Source of the DNA: Ruegeria atlantica
GTDB lineage: Bacteria > Pseudomonadota > Alphaproteobacteria > Rhodobacterales > Rhodobacteraceae
DNA length: 64,000 nucleotides
Direction of reading: 5' to 3'
Assembly (NCBI RefSeq): GCF_013032505.1
Contig: NZ_WQCG01000006.1
Coordinates: 62,001 to 126,000 of the forward strand
Part shown: piece by piece, positions 62,460-64,000 of the stretch
Layout: each line of letters opens with the position of its first letter
How positions within the stretch are numbered: position 1 is the first letter of the stretch
Notes under the pieces: model-generated
What the model was told of the DNA's origin: nothing
What the model saw: only the letters and a program-made list of their open reading frames with translations
Databases searched by the model: none
Translations under genes and position numbers: made by a program

Positions 62460-63199
62460 GTCAACCCAACCCTTTGTCGAATATCTTCGCGCCGCAGCGA
62501 GATTTCGGAGCCCAAAAATTCATCGGCATCCTCCGTGCACATCCACAGCAGCGCCTTGGCTGGCCAATCGGCAGGAATATGATCGCTCCAGTCCAACTGG
62601 CTGACGGCGTTGATACCGCTTGTCTTGATGACCCGCTGCATATCCGTCGCCACGGTGCCCGGGGACAGACCCATGGCGCGGATTCCGTGCAACGATTCCT
62701 CAAGATGGAGGCATTCCGTCAGCATTTTTGCACCGGCCTTGGAGGCACAATAGTGGCTCCATGCCTCGACCGGGTTCGAGGCCGCGCCTGATGATACGGT
62801 CAGCACGGTGCCCCCGCCTGCTGCGCGCATGATGGGCAGGGCTGCGCGCATTCCGTAGAACACACCCTTGAGGTTTATGTCGATCGCCTTGTCCCAGGCC
62901 GCGACATCCGCATTTGAGAGATGGAAGATCGGGTCAATGACACCAGCATTCCCAATCAGAACATCCAAACCACCAAAGCGGTCGACGCAATCAGCAACGG
63001 CCTGTTCGACCTGCGCAAAATCACTGACGTCACATTCCAGTGCGATTGCGTTTTCGCCCAGCGCAGATGCCAATGCGGCGATCTGATCGCGGCTACGCGC
63101 GACCAGCGCCACGTTTGCACCTGCTGCGGCAAAAAGGCGCCCTGCCTCTGCTCCGATGCCGCGGCTTGCCCCGGTTATCAGTACGGTTTTCCCCTGCAT
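62456..63199 (-). CDS. Short-chain dehydrogenase/reductase
   Basis: This 247-residue classical SDR has the cofactor motif TGASRGIG, NAG in VLIGNAGVID, and the catalytic YxxxK in YCASKAG, preceded by a Ser (VSSGAAS). It oxidises or reduces a hydroxy/keto compound with NAD(P); the likely context is a beta-hydroxyacyl intermediate with the next enoyl-CoA hydratase gene. GGAGGTATAGGAACC lies upstream of the ATG at 63199. It leads the SDR-ECH-VOC operon. Confidence 0.9.
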   Translation of the reverse strand: MQGKTVLITGASRGIGAEAGRLFAAAGANVALVARSRDQIAALASALGENAIALECDVSDFAQVEQAVADCVDRFGGLDVLIGNAGVIDPIFHLSNADVAAWDKAIDINLKGVFYGMRAALPIMRAAGGGTVLTVSSGAASNPVEAWSHYCASKAGAKMLTECLHLEESLHGIRAMGLSPGTVATDMQRVIKTSGINAVSQLDWSDHIPADWPAKALLWMCTEDADEFLGSEISLRREDIRQRVGLT

Positions 63200-63337
63200 T
63201 TGGTTCCTATACCTCCAACGGTTTGAATTTGTGTGAATGCTTACCGCGCGAAGGGGGAAAGGGTCCAGCCCTTGCCCCTTGACGCCCGACGTCACAAGCA
63301 CGACGATGCCGGCAAAATTATCTAGAAGGGTACTGTA

Positions 63338-64000
63338 ATGTCCGTTTTCCTTCGCCGCAGTTGCGGTGCTGTATTGGCTTATGCCGTTATCACACAAGGC
63401 GCACTTGCCGACCTGACTTCGCAGGATGTCTGGAATGACTGGAAAACCTATCTGGGTCAGATGGGTTATACCGTTTCAGGCGACGAATCCGTTGCTGGAA
63501 ATGTCACAACGATTGCCAACATGGCCATGTTGATGGACTTGCCGGAAGAAGAGGCAGCTTTTCAGATGGTCATTCCAGAAATGACCCTGACTGAAAACGG
63601 CGACGGTACAGTCAGTATTGGTTTCCCCGAGAATTTCCCGATGACCATATCCGGAGAGGGGGAAGGCGAAAAGTTTTCGGTCAATATCGATTATTCTCAG
63701 AGCGGGATGACCATGGTCGTTTCGGGCTCTAAGGATGAGATGACTTACGATTATTCCGCCGACGCTCTGGGGATCAAGCTGGACGATGTTACCGTGGACG
63801 GCGAAACGATGCCCGCTGAAGCGCTGGCCCTTAACCTGAGCATGACTGAGCTTGCGGGCAGCTCGCTGATGAAAATCGGCGAAAACCGTGACATCGATCA
63901 GAAGTTCACCGCGGGCGGTATGACCTATGATATGGCATTCAAGGACCCGGACACTGGCGATGCGGCCAAGATTGACGGTTCGATGAGCCAGCTGGCGTTT
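63338..64000 (+). CDS. DUF2125 domain protein (partial, cut by the window edge)
   Basis: 221 codons are visible before the right edge. The precursor starts with a signal peptide (MSVFLRRSCGAVLAYAVITQ, cleavage near GALA/DLTS), then an acidic beta-rich domain (VWNDWKTYLGQMGYTVSG, EMTLTENGDGTVSIGFPENF) matching DUF2125. These are periplasmic proteins of unknown function found in alphaproteobacteria. AGAAGGG precedes the ATG. The gene diverges from the SDR gene over 138 bases, and no stop codon is reached in the window. Confidence 0.8.
   Translation, partial: MSVFLRRSCGAVLAYAVITQGALADLTSQDVWNDWKTYLGQMGYTVSGDESVAGNVTTIANMAMLMDLPEEEAAFQMVIPEMTLTENGDGTVSIGFPENFPMTISGEGEGEKFSVNIDYSQSGMTMVVSGSKDEMTYDYSADALGIKLDDVTVDGETMPAEALALNLSMTELAGSSLMKIGENRDIDQKFTAGGMTYDMAFKDPDTGDAAKIDGSMSQLAF

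Noticed and set aside
1-64000. CRISPR arrays, insertion sequences, prophage or integrase genes, toxin-antitoxin pairs
   Set aside because: Read-through found no regularly spaced repeats, no transposase or integrase motifs and no recognisable toxin-antitoxin pair; the only low-GC orphan is listed separately.

Overview
The window is a high-GC chromosomal segment from a marine alphaproteobacterium of the Roseobacter group (Rhodobacteraceae). A Ruegeria-like organism is the best guess. The support is the tauR-xsc-pta sulfonate module followed by SoeABC sulfite dehydrogenase genes, paralogous dimethylglycine-dehydrogenase/GcvT fusions with a GlxA-type regulator, DUF3576 upstream of leuS, and a repeated CTTC...AAATA...GGGG intergenic sequence. 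No rRNA, tRNA, CRISPR array, transposase or phage gene was seen.

Region 1 (1-10.4 kb) is sulfur metabolism: a partial ArsR-type regulator, the MocR-type regulator TauR, Xsc, Pta, a UPF0324/YeiH membrane protein and SoeABC. Together they convert sulfoacetaldehyde to acetyl-CoA and sulfite, and then sulfite to sulfate. Pairs of direct repeats resembling the published TauR box lie upstream of both tauR and xsc. Taurine uptake (tauABC) and deamination genes are not in the window.

Region 2 (10.5-22.1 kb) is mostly housekeeping: dapA, a lytic transglycosylase, a DMT exporter, split mnmC functions (mnmD and a divergent FAD protein), a MaoC/HTD2-type dehydratase, an FMN reductase, an OmpA lipoprotein, a WYL regulator facing a 61-residue ORF, an RluA-type synthase, an SGNH hydrolase and RarD.

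Region 3 (22.2-32.4 kb) is the most distinctive. Nine minus-strand genes, nearly all spaced by fewer than 20 bases, encode an XRE-cupin regulator, a LysE exporter, a Gfa-like protein, a DMGDH-like fusion, a cupin, an MDR oxidoreductase, a homocysteine methyltransferase, a GlxA/AraC regulator and a second DMGDH-like fusion. This looks like one catabolic operon for an N-methylated (betaine-type) or related methylated osmolyte. Two 25-bp palindromes repeated at a 39-bp period lie in its promoter and are probably the operator of the XRE-cupin protein.

Region 4 (32.4-50.2 kb) holds DUF1294 and PLDc_N/SHOCT membrane proteins, free methionine-R-sulfoxide reductase, thiolase, an RsbV/RsbW-like pair, gamma-glutamyltransferase, HspQ, an AEC transporter, an SLT lipoprotein, lolA-ftsK-aminotransferase, an amidase, a UbiH-like hydroxylase, a trx-TPR/LON/Trm112 cluster, exonuclease III and one low-GC orphan gene.

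Region 5 (50.3-64 kb) holds an OmpR-type response regulator, ribA with an L,D-transpeptidase-fold gene, a YggS-type PLP protein, a porin, a DUF3576 lipoprotein, leuS-lptE-holA, a flavoprotein, a small HNH protein, a VOC/enoyl-CoA hydratase/SDR operon, and a DUF2125 gene cut by the window edge. All assignments come from reading the sequence and family knowledge; no database search was run.
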